DNA of 62,438 nucleotides, from NCBI GenBank assembly GCA_035701115.1, contig DASSOA010000158.1:1-62438 (forward strand). Reading direction: 5' to 3'. Positions 24,640 through 34,600 of this stretch are shown here, piece by piece; the stretch's first letter is position 1, and each line of letters starts with the position of its first letter. Position numbers and translations under genes: made by a program. The notes under the pieces were generated by a model. It saw only the letters and a program-made list of their open reading frames with translations, did no database searches and was not told where the DNA came from. This DNA comes from DASSKW01 sp035701115. GTDB lineage: Bacteria > Pseudomonadota > Gammaproteobacteria > Natronospirales > REEB76.

Positions 24640-27027
24640 TTGGAATTTCTACGCCGCGCCGGGATGATCCTGGCCACCCTGACGTTCCTGGCAATGACTC
24701 CTTCGCTGGCGTGGGCGGACAATTCTTTCGTCGTCAAGAAAATCGAGATTGCTGGCCTGCAACGCATCTCCGAGGGCACGGTCTACGATTATCTGCCGAT
24801 CAACATCGGTGACCGTGTGGACGGTACACGCGTTCAAGAGGCAATCCGCGCGCTTTACAAGACGGGATTCTTCCGCGATATCCAGATGCGCCGCGATGGC
24901 GATACGCTGATTATCGTCGTCAAGGAGCGCCCGTCTATCGCATATTTCACGGTAACCGGCAACAAGCTGATCAAATCGGATGACCTCAACAAGACGCTGC
25001 AGAAAATCGGACTTTCTCAGGGGCAGATATTCAACCGGGTTACGCTTGACCAGTTCAAGCAGCAACTCATGGATGAATATTACAGCCACGGAAACTATGG
25101 CGTCATAATCAATTCTGACGTCAAGGACGTGGGCGAGAACCGGATCGGTGTCAACGTCAACATCAAGGAAGGGCGCCCCGCGAAAATTCGTGCCATCAAT
25201 ATAGTCGGTAACCACGTGTTTTCTGAGGACGAGCTGCGCGACGTATTCAAGCTCAAGATCGAGAGTTTCTGGACATTCTGGGGAAGTGATGACGAATACG
25301 CGCGAGAAAAACTGGTCGGTGATCTTGAGTCGCTGCGTTCTTTCTATATGGATCAGGGCTATGCCGATTTCAGTATAGATTCCACGCAGGTTGCCATTTC
25401 ACCCGATCGCAACAGCGTTTACATCACCGTCAATATTACCGAGGGCCAGGTATACAAGGTCAAGGATGTCAAACTTACCGGCCAGTTTGTGGTTCCGGAG
25501 TCGGTCCTCAAACAGTATGTACTTGTAAAACCGGGCGACACGTTCTCGCTGAAACGGGCTACGACGACTTCGGATCTGATCCGTAAGCGCCTGGGAATTG
25601 ATGGCTATGCATTTGCACAGGTAAATTCGGTACCCGATATTGATCGCGTGCACAAGACGGTCTCGCTCACTTTTGTGGTGGACCCGGGTGACAGGGTATA
25701 TGTCAGGCACATCAATTTCAGCGGCAGTACCGCGACGGATGAACAGGTGTTCAGACGTGAAATGCGGCAACTGGAAGGTACATGGCTTTCAAGTGTGGAC
25801 GCGGAGCGCTCGCGCGTTCGTCTGGAGCGCCTGCCATGGGTGGAATCCGCCAAGGTCAACACGGATCGTGTTCCGGGGACCAACGACCAGGTGGATCTGG
25901 ATTTTGATATCAAGGAACGCCCCGGCGGCACAGCGTCCATCGGTCTCGGCTACGGCAGTCAGTCCGGTTTCATAATTGACGGTCAGATCGTAAATGCCAA
26001 CTTCATGGGCACCGGTGAACGGTTGTCGGTGAATGCGAACCGAAGCTACATCGGCCACAGTTATTCCTTCAGTTTTACTGATCCCTATTACACAGTTGAT
26101 GGTGTAAGCCGGACAATCGGCCTGTTCGGTAGCCGTATTTCGCAGTTGACTGTCAACAGTTCTCCGTTTACCACCAAGAGTTTTGGCGGCAATCTCAGTT
26201 TCAATATTCCGCTATCGGAATACAGCGCGTGGGGCGTGGGATTTACCTACAGTCATAACGAGCTTACATCACAGGTAGGTACATCAAAGGAAATCATTTC
26301 GTTCTTGCAGGATCCGGCTAACGGCAGTGTTTTCTATCTCCAGCAGACCTGTCAGGATCCACTGCTGGGATTCGCGTTCGATTGCCTCATGCCGGGGTTG
26401 CGCTACAACACCCTTGAAACCCAGTTGAGCTATGCGCACGACACGCGAAACCGGGTCATTTTCCCGGACAACGGCGCGCGGGAAAGCATAAGCCTAACCA
26501 CTGCGGTGCCGGGCGGTGACCTCAGGTACTATATTCTGCAGTACGATCAGCTGGCTTTTATTCCCTTGTTCAAGGGCTTTATCTACGGGATCAATGGCGA
26601 GCTGGATTACGGATCGGCATATGGGAAATCAAGGACATATCCGCCGTTCAAGAACTTCTTTGCCGGCGGCCCCGATACGGTGAGAGGCTGGCAACCCGGA
26701 ACGCTGGGTCCTTACGATTCAAGCGGATACTATCCGCTGGGCGGCCGGGCGATGGCGTATCTTCAGAACGAGCTCATTCTGCCGCACTTTGGCTCGAAGA
26801 GCGGATCGGAAAGCGGCTCAAGCCGGTACGCTTTGTTTTTCGACGCCGGCAATGTATTCAGCAATCCTGGAGATTTCCGCTGGCGTGACCTGCGCATGTC
26901 GGCCGGTGTCGCGGCCACGTTCCTGACGCCACTGGGGGCCATGAAATTCAGCTATGCTTTCCCGTTGAACCCGAAGCCCGGGGACAAGACCGAGCGTTTC
27001 CAGTTCACGTTGGGGACCTATTACTAA
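24640..27027 (+). CDS. bamA: Outer membrane protein assembly factor BamA
   Basis: 795 aa. Central channel of the BAM complex that inserts beta-barrels. A signal peptide ends at SLAWA (about residue 26). Five POTRA domains (about 27-430) follow, for example FVVKKIEIAGLQRISEGTV. A 16-strand barrel closes the protein with the lid-loop motif DTVRGWQPGTLGP. Its C-terminus is FTLGTYY, with aromatic Tyr instead of the common Phe or Trp. The start is a TTG at 24640, chosen because GAGGAG lies 7 bases upstream; an internal ATG (24664) would still leave a signal peptide. Confidence 0.96.
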   Translation: MEFLRRAGMILATLTFLAMTPSLAWADNSFVVKKIEIAGLQRISEGTVYDYLPINIGDRVDGTRVQEAIRALYKTGFFRDIQMRRDGDTLIIVVKERPSIAYFTVTGNKLIKSDDLNKTLQKIGLSQGQIFNRVTLDQFKQQLMDEYYSHGNYGVIINSDVKDVGENRIGVNVNIKEGRPAKIRAINIVGNHVFSEDELRDVFKLKIESFWTFWGSDDEYAREKLVGDLESLRSFYMDQGYADFSIDSTQVAISPDRNSVYITVNITEGQVYKVKDVKLTGQFVVPESVLKQYVLVKPGDTFSLKRATTTSDLIRKRLGIDGYAFAQVNSVPDIDRVHKTVSLTFVVDPGDRVYVRHINFSGSTATDEQVFRREMRQLEGTWLSSVDAERSRVRLERLPWVESAKVNTDRVPGTNDQVDLDFDIKERPGGTASIGLGYGSQSGFIIDGQIVNANFMGTGERLSVNANRSYIGHSYSFSFTDPYYTVDGVSRTIGLFGSRISQLTVNSSPFTTKSFGGNLSFNIPLSEYSAWGVGFTYSHNELTSQVGTSKEIISFLQDPANGSVFYLQQTCQDPLLGFAFDCLMPGLRYNTLETQLSYAHDTRNRVIFPDNGARESISLTTAVPGGDLRYYILQYDQLAFIPLFKGFIYGINGELDYGSAYGKSRTYPPFKNFFAGGPDTVRGWQPGTLGPYDSSGYYPLGGRAMAYLQNELILPHFGSKSGSESGSSRYALFFDAGNVFSNPGDFRWRDLRMSAGVAATFLTPLGAMKFSYAFPLNPKPGDKTERFQFTLGTYY

Positions 27028-27050
27028 ATTTGTCTTGGAGTGGAAGTGTC

Positions 27051-27593
27051 ATGAAAACTTTTTCAATTCCGGTACTGCTGTTGTGCGTCATTGCAAATCT
27101 TGCCTGGGCGGGCCCGGCAGCCGGAGCGGAACTCCGCGTTGGCGTTGTAAGCATGGCACGGTTGCTGCAGCAATCGCCGCAGGCCGAAGCGGCCCAGAAA
27201 GACATGGCGAAGAAATTTGGGGGGCGCCAGAAGGAACTGCTGGCGGAACAGGACAAGATCAAGAACCTGCAGGACAAGATCAACAAGAACGGGGCGGTTA
27301 TGAGTTCGAGCCAGTTGCAGGATCTGCAGAGTCAGCTGGATGATCTGCAGCGGGATTTCAACCGGAAGCAAAGCGATTATCTCGATGACGTCAATGAGCA
27401 GCGCAATGAGGAATTGGGCAAATTGCAGCACGTCATTGTTGAGGCGGTGCAGGCATTTGCCAAACAGAACAAATACAACCTGATCATTGGTGAAGGGGTG
27501 TTCTACGCGGATGGCACAGTTGATGTGACGGATCAGGTTCTGGCCCAACTGCAGAAAAACTTTCAGGCAAAAGGTTCAAAATCAGGGCAATAA
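27051..27593 (+). CDS. skp: Periplasmic chaperone Skp (OmpH family)
   Basis: 180 aa. Trimeric periplasmic chaperone that carries unfolded outer-membrane proteins to BAM. Signal peptide of about 26 residues (KTFSIPVLLLCVIANLAWAG region), then the association domain (VGVVSMARLLQQSPQAEAAQ) and a long charged helical arm (about 50-130) rich in Lys, Gln and Asp. A TTG 21 bases upstream is in frame but the ATG at 27051 gives a normal signal peptide. Immediately follows bamA, as is standard. Confidence 0.93.
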   Translation: MKTFSIPVLLLCVIANLAWAGPAAGAELRVGVVSMARLLQQSPQAEAAQKDMAKKFGGRQKELLAEQDKIKNLQDKINKNGAVMSSSQLQDLQSQLDDLQRDFNRKQSDYLDDVNEQRNEELGKLQHVIVEAVQAFAKQNKYNLIIGEGVFYADGTVDVTDQVLAQLQKNFQAKGSKSGQ

Positions 27594-27612
27594 ACTGCCC
27601 GGGTAGCTGCAA

Positions 27613-28635
27613 ATGGGTGCCGGGTTTACTTTGGCGGAATTGGCGCAGCGGTGCGCCGGCAAAGTGACGGGTGACTCCGCTGTCAGGATACAGCGCGTCG
27701 CAACCCTGCAAAATGCGCAACCGGGCGATATAGCGTTTCTGGCCAATCCGCATTACAGACGTTATTTGAGCTCAACCCGCGCATCCGCGGTGATCGTTGC
27801 GGGTGCCGATGCAGCTTCATGTCCGGCCCCGGCGCTGATTGTTGCGGACCCATATCTGGCCTATGCCCGTGTCGCTGAATTGCTCGCGCCGGCAAAGTTA
27901 TCCAGAAAAGGTGTGGATCCTGCGGCGCACGTGGATCCAAACGCACAAATCCACGCTGATGCCTGGATTGCTCCGGGCGCTGTGGTGGCCGCGGACGCTG
28001 TGGTCGAACGCGGCGTGGAGGTGGGGCCGAATTGCGTCATTCTGGAAGGTGCGCGGATTGGAGAGGGCAGCCGCCTGGTGGCAAGTGTCACGCTGTGCGC
28101 GGGCGTTACAATCGGCAAGCGTGGTTTGGTGCATCCGGGTGTTGTAATCGGTGCGGACGGTTTCGGTATCGCGCGGGACGGTACGGTATGGGTCAAGGTG
28201 CCGCAGTTGGGCTCGGTGAGGATCGGCGACGATGTAGAAATCGGCGCCAACACCACCATTGATCGCGGCGCGCTGGAGGACACCGTTATCGAGGACGGTG
28301 TGAAACTCGACAACCAGATACAGGTTGCGCACAACGTTCGTATTGGCGCACATACGGCAATCGCCGGCTGTACGGCAATTGCAGGGAGCACGGTAATCGG
28401 CAAACGCTGCATGATTGCGGGTGGAGCCGGTATCGCCGGACATCTGGAAATATGTGACGATGTCGTTGTCACCGCCATGACGCTCGTGACGCATTCGATT
28501 CGGCGCGCGGGGGTTTATTCGGGCAGTCTCCCGATTGACGACGCGGCGAAGTGGCGAAAGAACAGCGTTCGCTTCCGGCAGCTTGATGAGATTGCACGCC
28601 GACTGGCAATGGTTGAAAAGAAACTTAAGGATTGA
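27613..28635 (+). CDS. lpxD: UDP-3-O-acylglucosamine N-acyltransferase LpxD
   Basis: 340 aa. Third acylation step of lipid A synthesis, N-acylating UDP-3-O-acyl-GlcN with 3-hydroxyacyl-ACP. An N-terminal uridine-binding domain (about 1-100) is followed by a left-handed beta-helix (about 105-300). The catalytic His is in QVAHNVRIGAHTAIAG, and GVVIGADGFGIA is the usual ligand-contacting motif. Its stop lies five bases before the fabZ ATG. Confidence 0.96.
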   Translation: MGAGFTLAELAQRCAGKVTGDSAVRIQRVATLQNAQPGDIAFLANPHYRRYLSSTRASAVIVAGADAASCPAPALIVADPYLAYARVAELLAPAKLSRKGVDPAAHVDPNAQIHADAWIAPGAVVAADAVVERGVEVGPNCVILEGARIGEGSRLVASVTLCAGVTIGKRGLVHPGVVIGADGFGIARDGTVWVKVPQLGSVRIGDDVEIGANTTIDRGALEDTVIEDGVKLDNQIQVAHNVRIGAHTAIAGCTAIAGSTVIGKRCMIAGGAGIAGHLEICDDVVVTAMTLVTHSIRRAGVYSGSLPIDDAAKWRKNSVRFRQLDEIARRLAMVEKKLKD

Positions 28636-28640
28636 AACTG

Positions 28641-29102
28641 ATGGCCTCCAAAGAAGTGCTGCTGGATATTCATGCGATCATGAAGCAGTTACCGCACCGC
28701 TACCCGTTCCTGCTGGTGGATCGCGTCATAGCGTGCGAACCTGGCAAGACCCTGACAGCGATCAAGAACGTCACAATCAACGAGCCGTTTTTTCCCGGCC
28801 ATTTTCCGCATCGCCCGGTCATGCCAGGCGTGCTGATTCTGGAAGCACTGGCGCAGGCCACGGGGCTTTTGGCATTTGCGACGATCGGCAGCGCTCCTGA
28901 CGCGAACACGCTCTATTACTTTGTTGGCATTGATAACGCCCGCTTCAAGAAACCGGTGGAGCCGGGTGATCAGCTGCACCTTATCGTGGATTATATGTGG
29001 AACAAGCGCGGAGTCTGGCGATTCAAGGCGCGTGCCGAAGTTGATGGAGGCGTGGCCACTGAGGCTGAGCTCATGTGCGCTGCGCGGGAATTCGAGTCTT
29101 GA
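28641..29102 (+). CDS. fabZ: 3-hydroxyacyl-[ACP] dehydratase FabZ
   Basis: 153 aa hot-dog fold enzyme that removes water from 3-hydroxyacyl-ACP in fatty acid elongation; it competes with LpxA and LpxD for the same substrate, which may explain the linkage. Catalytic His in FPGHFPHRPVMPGV (about 50-63) and Glu in LILEALAQATG. The ATG at 28641 is preferred, with AAGGA about 9 bases upstream; a TTG at 28632 is in frame. It overlaps lpxA by four bases. Confidence 0.96.
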   Translation: MASKEVLLDIHAIMKQLPHRYPFLLVDRVIACEPGKTLTAIKNVTINEPFFPGHFPHRPVMPGVLILEALAQATGLLAFATIGSAPDANTLYYFVGIDNARFKKPVEPGDQLHLIVDYMWNKRGVWRFKARAEVDGGVATEAELMCAAREFES

Positions 29103-29869
29103 TTGACCCACGTGCCGTTGTCGCTCCAGGCGCAGTGCTTGCCGAATCGGTAAGCGTCGGTCCGTTCAGCGTAATCGGGGCGGACGTGGAGATCGGGCCG
29201 GGTACCGTGATTGGTCCGCATGCGGTGATTCAGGGACCTGCCAGGATCGGCCGGGACAACCATGTTCACCAGTTTGCGTCGTTGGGTGGTGCACCGCAGG
29301 ACAAGAAGTATCACGGTGAACCAACACGGCTTGAAATAGGCGATCGCAACACGTTTTTCGAGTATGTCACCGTTAATCGCGGGACCGTACAGGATCGGGG
29401 GGAGACCAGGATCGGCAACGACAACTGGATCATGGCCTATGTTCACATTGCGCATGATTGCGTGCTGCATGACAACATCATCATGGCGAACAATGCGACC
29501 CTCGCGGGCCACATCACGGTTGAAGACTGGGCAATTCTCGGAGGGTTCACCAAGGTCCATCAATTCTGCCGCATCGGCGCCCACAGCTTTACCGGGATGA
29601 ACGTCGACCTGACTCGCGACGTGCCGCCGTATGTCATGGTTTCCGGTACACCGGTGCAGCCGCACGGCATTAACAGCGAAGGACTCAAGCGCCGGGGTTT
29701 CGACGCCGAGCAGTTGCGCAATATCAAGCAGGCCTACAAGATTATCTACCGTTCGGGGTTAAGGCTGGAAGAAGCTCTGGAAAAACTGCGTGCACTTGCG
29801 CAAAGCCAGCCGGAGGTCGCTGTAATGGTGAGGTTCCTCGAAACCAGCGAACGCAGCATCACACGCTGA
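29099..29869 (+). CDS. lpxA: UDP-N-acetylglucosamine O-acyltransferase LpxA (TTG start)
   Basis: 256 aa. First lipid A step: transfers 3-hydroxyacyl from ACP to UDP-GlcNAc. Beta-helix repeats fill residues 1-190; the catalytic His is in YVHIAHDCVLHDN (about 115-127), and the C-terminal helical region follows. The family starts MID; the TTG at 29099 (LIDPRAVVAPGA, read as Met) gives this and overlaps the fabZ stop as TTGA, so I prefer it over the in-frame GTG at 29075. No closer ATG exists. Confidence 0.94.
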   Translation: MIDPRAVVAPGAVLAESVSVGPFSVIGADVEIGPGTVIGPHAVIQGPARIGRDNHVHQFASLGGAPQDKKYHGEPTRLEIGDRNTFFEYVTVNRGTVQDRGETRIGNDNWIMAYVHIAHDCVLHDNIIMANNATLAGHITVEDWAILGGFTKVHQFCRIGAHSFTGMNVDLTRDVPPYVMVSGTPVQPHGINSEGLKRRGFDAEQLRNIKQAYKIIYRSGLRLEEALEKLRALAQSQPEVAVMVRFLETSERSITR

Positions 29870-29909
29870 TGGTGCTTCCATGCAGACAATTCCGCAGAAG
29901 TAGCCAGAA

Positions 29910-31058
29910 ATGCTGCGTATTGGCATTGTAGCGGGGGAAAGCTCAGGCGATATTCTGGGTGCCGACCTGATTCGCGCCTTGCGCGAGCATGTGAGCGACG
30001 TGCAATTCGAGGGAGTGACAGGTCCGGAGATGGCCGCGGCAGGATGCAAGACGCTGGCATCGGCTGAAGTACTCTCTGTCATGGGTATTGCGGAAGTGAT
30101 GGTCCACCTGCCGCGTCTGCTCTGGTTGCGGCGCCGCCTGTACCGGCATTTTGTGATGACGCGTCCCGATGTCGTCATCGGAATCGATTCTCCGGATTTC
30201 AATCTTGGGTTAGAAGCGAAACTTCGCAGGCGCGGCATCCGTACGGTGCATTACGTCAGCCCGTCAATCTGGGCATGGCGCCAGAAGCGGGTGTTCAAGG
30301 TTGGGCGTGCGGCGGATCTGGTTCTCACGTTGCTGCCGTTTGAACCGGCGCTGTATGACAAATACGGATTTCATGCCGAATTTGTCGGTCATCCGCTCGC
30401 CGACCGCGCGCCGGCAACCATAGACAGGCTGGCGCAGCGCAAGAGCCTGCATTTGCCGTCCGAGGGGCCGCTGGTTGCGCTGTTACCCGGCAGCCGCCGC
30501 ACGGAGGTCGAACGCCTGGGTCCGGTATTTCTGGACACGGCGCAACGCATCATCGAGAAAGTCCCCGATGTGCGATTTGTCATGCCGGCTGCGACCAATG
30601 CGCTGAGTTTCGTAATCAAGAATCAGATTCGCATGCTCAAACCGGACCTTCCGGTTACGGTAATTGATGGTCATTCGCGTGATGTGATGGCCGCGGTGGA
30701 TGTTGCGCTGCTGGCATCCGGTACGGCGGCGCTCGAAGCCATGCTGTGGCAGTGTCCAATGGTGGTTGCATACCGGGTTGCCGGGTTGACGCACGCACTG
30801 GTGCGCGGCTTTGGCATGCTCAAAGTGCCTTATGTGTCGCTTCCGAACCTGCTCGCCGGCCGCAGCGTGGTCCCGGAATTTCTCCAATACGATGCGACTG
30901 CAGCGAACCTGGGAACCGCCGTCCTCAAGTTGATGCAGGATGAGGCGGCGCGGCGCGCACAGCTTGAGGTTTTCCTCAGACTCAACGCGACATTGCGGCG
31001 CAACGCCAGTGAGCGTGCAGCGGAGGCCGTTCTCAAACTGGTTTCAGCAGCATCCTGA
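29910..31058 (+). CDS. lpxB: Lipid A disaccharide synthase LpxB
   Basis: 382 aa GT19 glycosyltransferase joining UDP-diacyl-GlcN and lipid X. N-terminal GIVAGESSGDILGADLIRAL; VIGIDSPDFNLGL; YVSPSIWAWRQKR; the sugar nucleotide loop ALLPGSRRTEV; and ASGTAALEAMLWQCPMVVAY. It completes the lpxD-fabZ-lpxA-lpxB set, 40 bases after lpxA. rnhB follows after 44 bases. Confidence 0.96.
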   Translation: MLRIGIVAGESSGDILGADLIRALREHVSDVQFEGVTGPEMAAAGCKTLASAEVLSVMGIAEVMVHLPRLLWLRRRLYRHFVMTRPDVVIGIDSPDFNLGLEAKLRRRGIRTVHYVSPSIWAWRQKRVFKVGRAADLVLTLLPFEPALYDKYGFHAEFVGHPLADRAPATIDRLAQRKSLHLPSEGPLVALLPGSRRTEVERLGPVFLDTAQRIIEKVPDVRFVMPAATNALSFVIKNQIRMLKPDLPVTVIDGHSRDVMAAVDVALLASGTAALEAMLWQCPMVVAYRVAGLTHALVRGFGMLKVPYVSLPNLLAGRSVVPEFLQYDATAANLGTAVLKLMQDEAARRAQLEVFLRLNATLRRNASERAAEAVLKLVSAAS

Positions 31059-31102
31059 GGCAGGTTGTAAAATTGCCCGGTTGGTCCAGGTGGAAGGCTG
31101 TG

Positions 31103-31693
31103 ATGCAGAGAACGACAGACCTCGAGCTTATTGCGGGTGTGGATGAGGCCGGCCGTGGCCCGCTGGCAGGACCGGTGGTTGCGGCCGCGGTGATACTTGA
31201 TCCGGCGCAGCCCATCAACGGGCTCAAGGACTCCAAACAACTCAGCGCGGAGCGCCGGTTGCAACTCGGCGATCTGATACGCGAGCGGTCGCTGGCCTGG
31301 GCCGTGGCATGGGCAGATCATTCGGAAATAGATCTGTTGAATATCCTTCAAGCAACCCTGCTCGCGATGTCACGGGCGGTAACGGCGTTGACGCAGACGC
31401 CGGCTCGCGTGCTGGTTGACGGCAATCGCTGCCCGCGGATTCCCTATCCGGCGGAGGCGATCGTGAAAGGCGATGCAAGCGTGGCGGCGATCAGTGCGGC
31501 ATCTATTCTCGCCAAGGTGGAGCGGGATTCGGCGATGCTGCGCTTTGATCGTCAATACCCCGGTTACGGGTTTGCTGTTCACAAGGGTTATCCAACGTCT
31601 GCGCATCTGGCCGCGCTCGCGACGCAGGGCGCGTGCGCCATCCATCGTCGCAGTTTTGCGCCTGTTAAGCGTTGCCTTGCCGGGACCGGTTGA
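31103..31693 (+). CDS. rnhB: Ribonuclease HII
   Basis: 196 aa. Removes ribonucleotides misincorporated into DNA. Catalytic acidic residues in IAGVDEAGRGPLAGPV (about 10-25), then GLKDSKQLSAERR, and the later Asp in VLVDGNRCP. The C-terminal KGYPTSAHLAALATQG is typical. The ATG at 31103 is preferred, with GGAAGG 7-12 bases upstream; a TTG at 31073 is in frame. dnaE starts three bases after the stop, as in many Gammaproteobacteria. Confidence 0.94.
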   Translation: MQRTTDLELIAGVDEAGRGPLAGPVVAAAVILDPAQPINGLKDSKQLSAERRLQLGDLIRERSLAWAVAWADHSEIDLLNILQATLLAMSRAVTALTQTPARVLVDGNRCPRIPYPAEAIVKGDASVAAISAASILAKVERDSAMLRFDRQYPGYGFAVHKGYPTSAHLAALATQGACAIHRRSFAPVKRCLAGTG

Positions 31694-31695
31694 GC

Positions 31696-34600
31696 ATGGC
31701 ACCGCGTTTTGTCCATTTGCGACTTCATACCGAGTATTCGCTCGTCGACAGCGTGATCCGGGTTCCGGAATTGATGGAGCATGCCGCCAGCCAGCGGATG
31801 CCGGCGCTGGCATTGACGGATCAAGGCAATCTGTTTGCGCTGGTAAAGTTCTACAAGGAAGCACAGAAGCGCGGGATCAAGCCTGTGATCGGCGCCGATC
31901 TCCGACTGCGCGATCCCGAGAGTGATCAATTTTTTGCGTTTACGCTGCTGTGCTGTGACGCGACCGGTTATCGGAACCTGTCGGCATTGATTACGCGCAG
32001 TTTCATGGAAGGACAGCAGCGCGGCATACCGATGATCGATGCAGGCTGGCTGAATGCCGGAACCGACGGCCTGATCGCATTATCGGGCGGCGCACAGGGT
32101 GAAATCGGCAAGTCGCTGCTTGCCGAGCGGGATGCAACCATTGCGCTCGAAGCCTGGCAGCAGCGGTTTCCCGGCAGGTTCTATATCGAAGTGCAGCGTA
32201 CCGGGCGCGAAGCCGAAGAACAGTATCTGCATGCTGCAGTGGACCTTGCCGGGCGGCGCGGAGTGCCGCTGGTGGCTACCAACGATGTGAGATTCCTGCG
32301 TCAGACCGATTTTGAAGCACACGAGGCGCGTGTCTGCATTCAGGAAGGGCGGACACTCAATGACCCCCGGAGGCCTCACCGCTACACCGACCAGCAGTAT
32401 TTGCGCAGCGAAGCGGAAATGCTGGAAATGTTCGCGGATCTTCCCGAGGCACTGGACAATTCGGTGGAGATTGCCCGTCGCTGCAACCTGACTTTGCAGA
32501 TGGGGCAGAACTACCTTCCGGCTTATCCGGTCAGCGACGGTCTCAGCGTCGAGGCATTTCTGAAAAAGGAAGCCCACGCGGGTCTGGAGCGGCGTCTTGC
32601 GGTGATGTCAGCCGGTTTGGCGGACGACGAACGCGCAGCATTTGAACAGCCTTATCGAGAACGGCTGGCGCGGGAACTCGATGTAATCGTCTCCATGGGG
32701 TTCCCCGGCTACTTCCTTATAGTTGCAGACTTTATCCGCTGGGCACGTCAGAACGGCGTTCCGGTGGGCCCGGGGCGCGGCTCCGGCGCCGGCTCGCTGG
32801 TTGCCTATGCGCTCGAAATAACCGACCTTGACCCCCTCAAGTACGACCTGCTGTTCGAGCGCTTCCTGAACCCGGAGCGTGTTTCCATGCCCGACTTCGA
32901 CGTCGATTTCTGCATGGAAGGCCGCGACCGGGTGATTGATTACGTTTCCGAGCGCTATGGCCGCGATCGTGTATCCCAGATCATCACTTACGGCAGCATG
33001 GCTGCACGCGCGGTCGTACGCGACGTCGGTCGCGTGCTCGGGCATCCCTACGGCTACGTTGACCGGATTGCCAAGCTGATCCCGTTCGAGCTGGGCATGA
33101 CGCTCGACAAGGCGCTGGATGATGAAGCCGAACTTCGCGGGCTGTACGAGTCTGATGACGAAGTGCGTCAGCTCATCGACCTGGCGCGCTCGCTCGAAGG
33201 TCTGGCACGCAATGCCGGCAAACACGCGGGCGGCGTGGTTATTGCACCATCTGCGCTGACGGATTTCATGCCGCTGTACTGTGAACAGGGCGGCGCACAT
33301 CCGGTCACGCAACTCGACAAGGACGATGTCGAAGCGGTTGGCCTGGTGAAGTTCGATTTTCTGGGTCTGCGCACCCTGACAATCATTGATTGGGCGGTGC
33401 AGAACATCAACGAAATACGCAGCGCCAGCGGCGAGCCGTTGCTCGATATCACACAACTGCCGATGGAGGACGCCGCGGCATATGAATTGCTGAAACGTTG
33501 CCAGACGACCGCAGTGTTCCAGCTCGAATCACGCGGCATGAAGGACCTGATAAGGCGACTCAAGCCCGACTGCTTCGAGGACATCGTGGCGCTGGTGGCA
33601 TTGTTCCGACCCGGGCCGTTGCAGTCCGGCATGGTGGATGACTTCATCAACCGCAAACATGGCCGGCAGAAAGTCGATTATCCACATCCGAAACTGGAAC
33701 CGATACTCAAACCGACCTACGGCGTGATCCTGTATCAGGAACAGGTGATGCAGATTGCGCAGGTGCTGGCGGGTTACACATTGGGCGGTGCGGACCTGTT
33801 GCGCCGCGCCATGGGCAAGAAAAAGCCCGAGGAAATGGCAAAGCAGCGCGACATCTTCGTCGGCGGTGCGCTTGCCAACGGGGTGGATCAGAAACTTGCC
33901 ACCTACATCTTTGACCTGATGGAAAAGATTGCCGGTTACGGCTTCAACAAGTCGCACTCTGCCGCGTATGCATTGCTGTCCTACCAGACAGCCTGGCTGA
34001 AGGCACATTATCCTGCGGCGTTCATGGCCGCCGTGCTGTCGTCGGACATGGACCACACGGACAAGGTGGTCATGCTGATTGACGAATGCCAGCACATGGA
34101 GATGGCCATTCTTCCGCCCGACATAAACCGGTCGGAATACAAATTCACGGTAGCGGATGCGCGCAGCATTCGTTACGGACTGGGGGCGATCAAGGGCGTA
34201 GGGCTGGCGGCGATCGAAGGCGTGCTTGATGAGCGCAGGCGCAATGGCGCTTACGGCGATATCGAGGATTTCTGCCGCCGGGTAGACCTGCAAAAGTCGA
34301 ACCGGCGGGTCATTGAAGCGCTGATTCGCGCCGGTGCCATGGATTCGCTGGGGCCCAACCGTGCCACGCTGATGGCGCGGTTGCCCGATGCACTGGCGCT
34401 GGCGGAGCAGAATACACGTGCCGCGGCTGCGGGTCAGGACGACATGTTCGGACTTGCAGCACCCGCACCGGCGGCAAAGCAGGTTGCCACCGTGATTACA
34501 GTCGCGGACTGGGATGAAGACGAGCGGCTGCGTGGCGAGAAAGAAACGCTCGGTTTGTATCTGACCGGGCATCCGATTGAACGCTATTTGCGCGACCTGC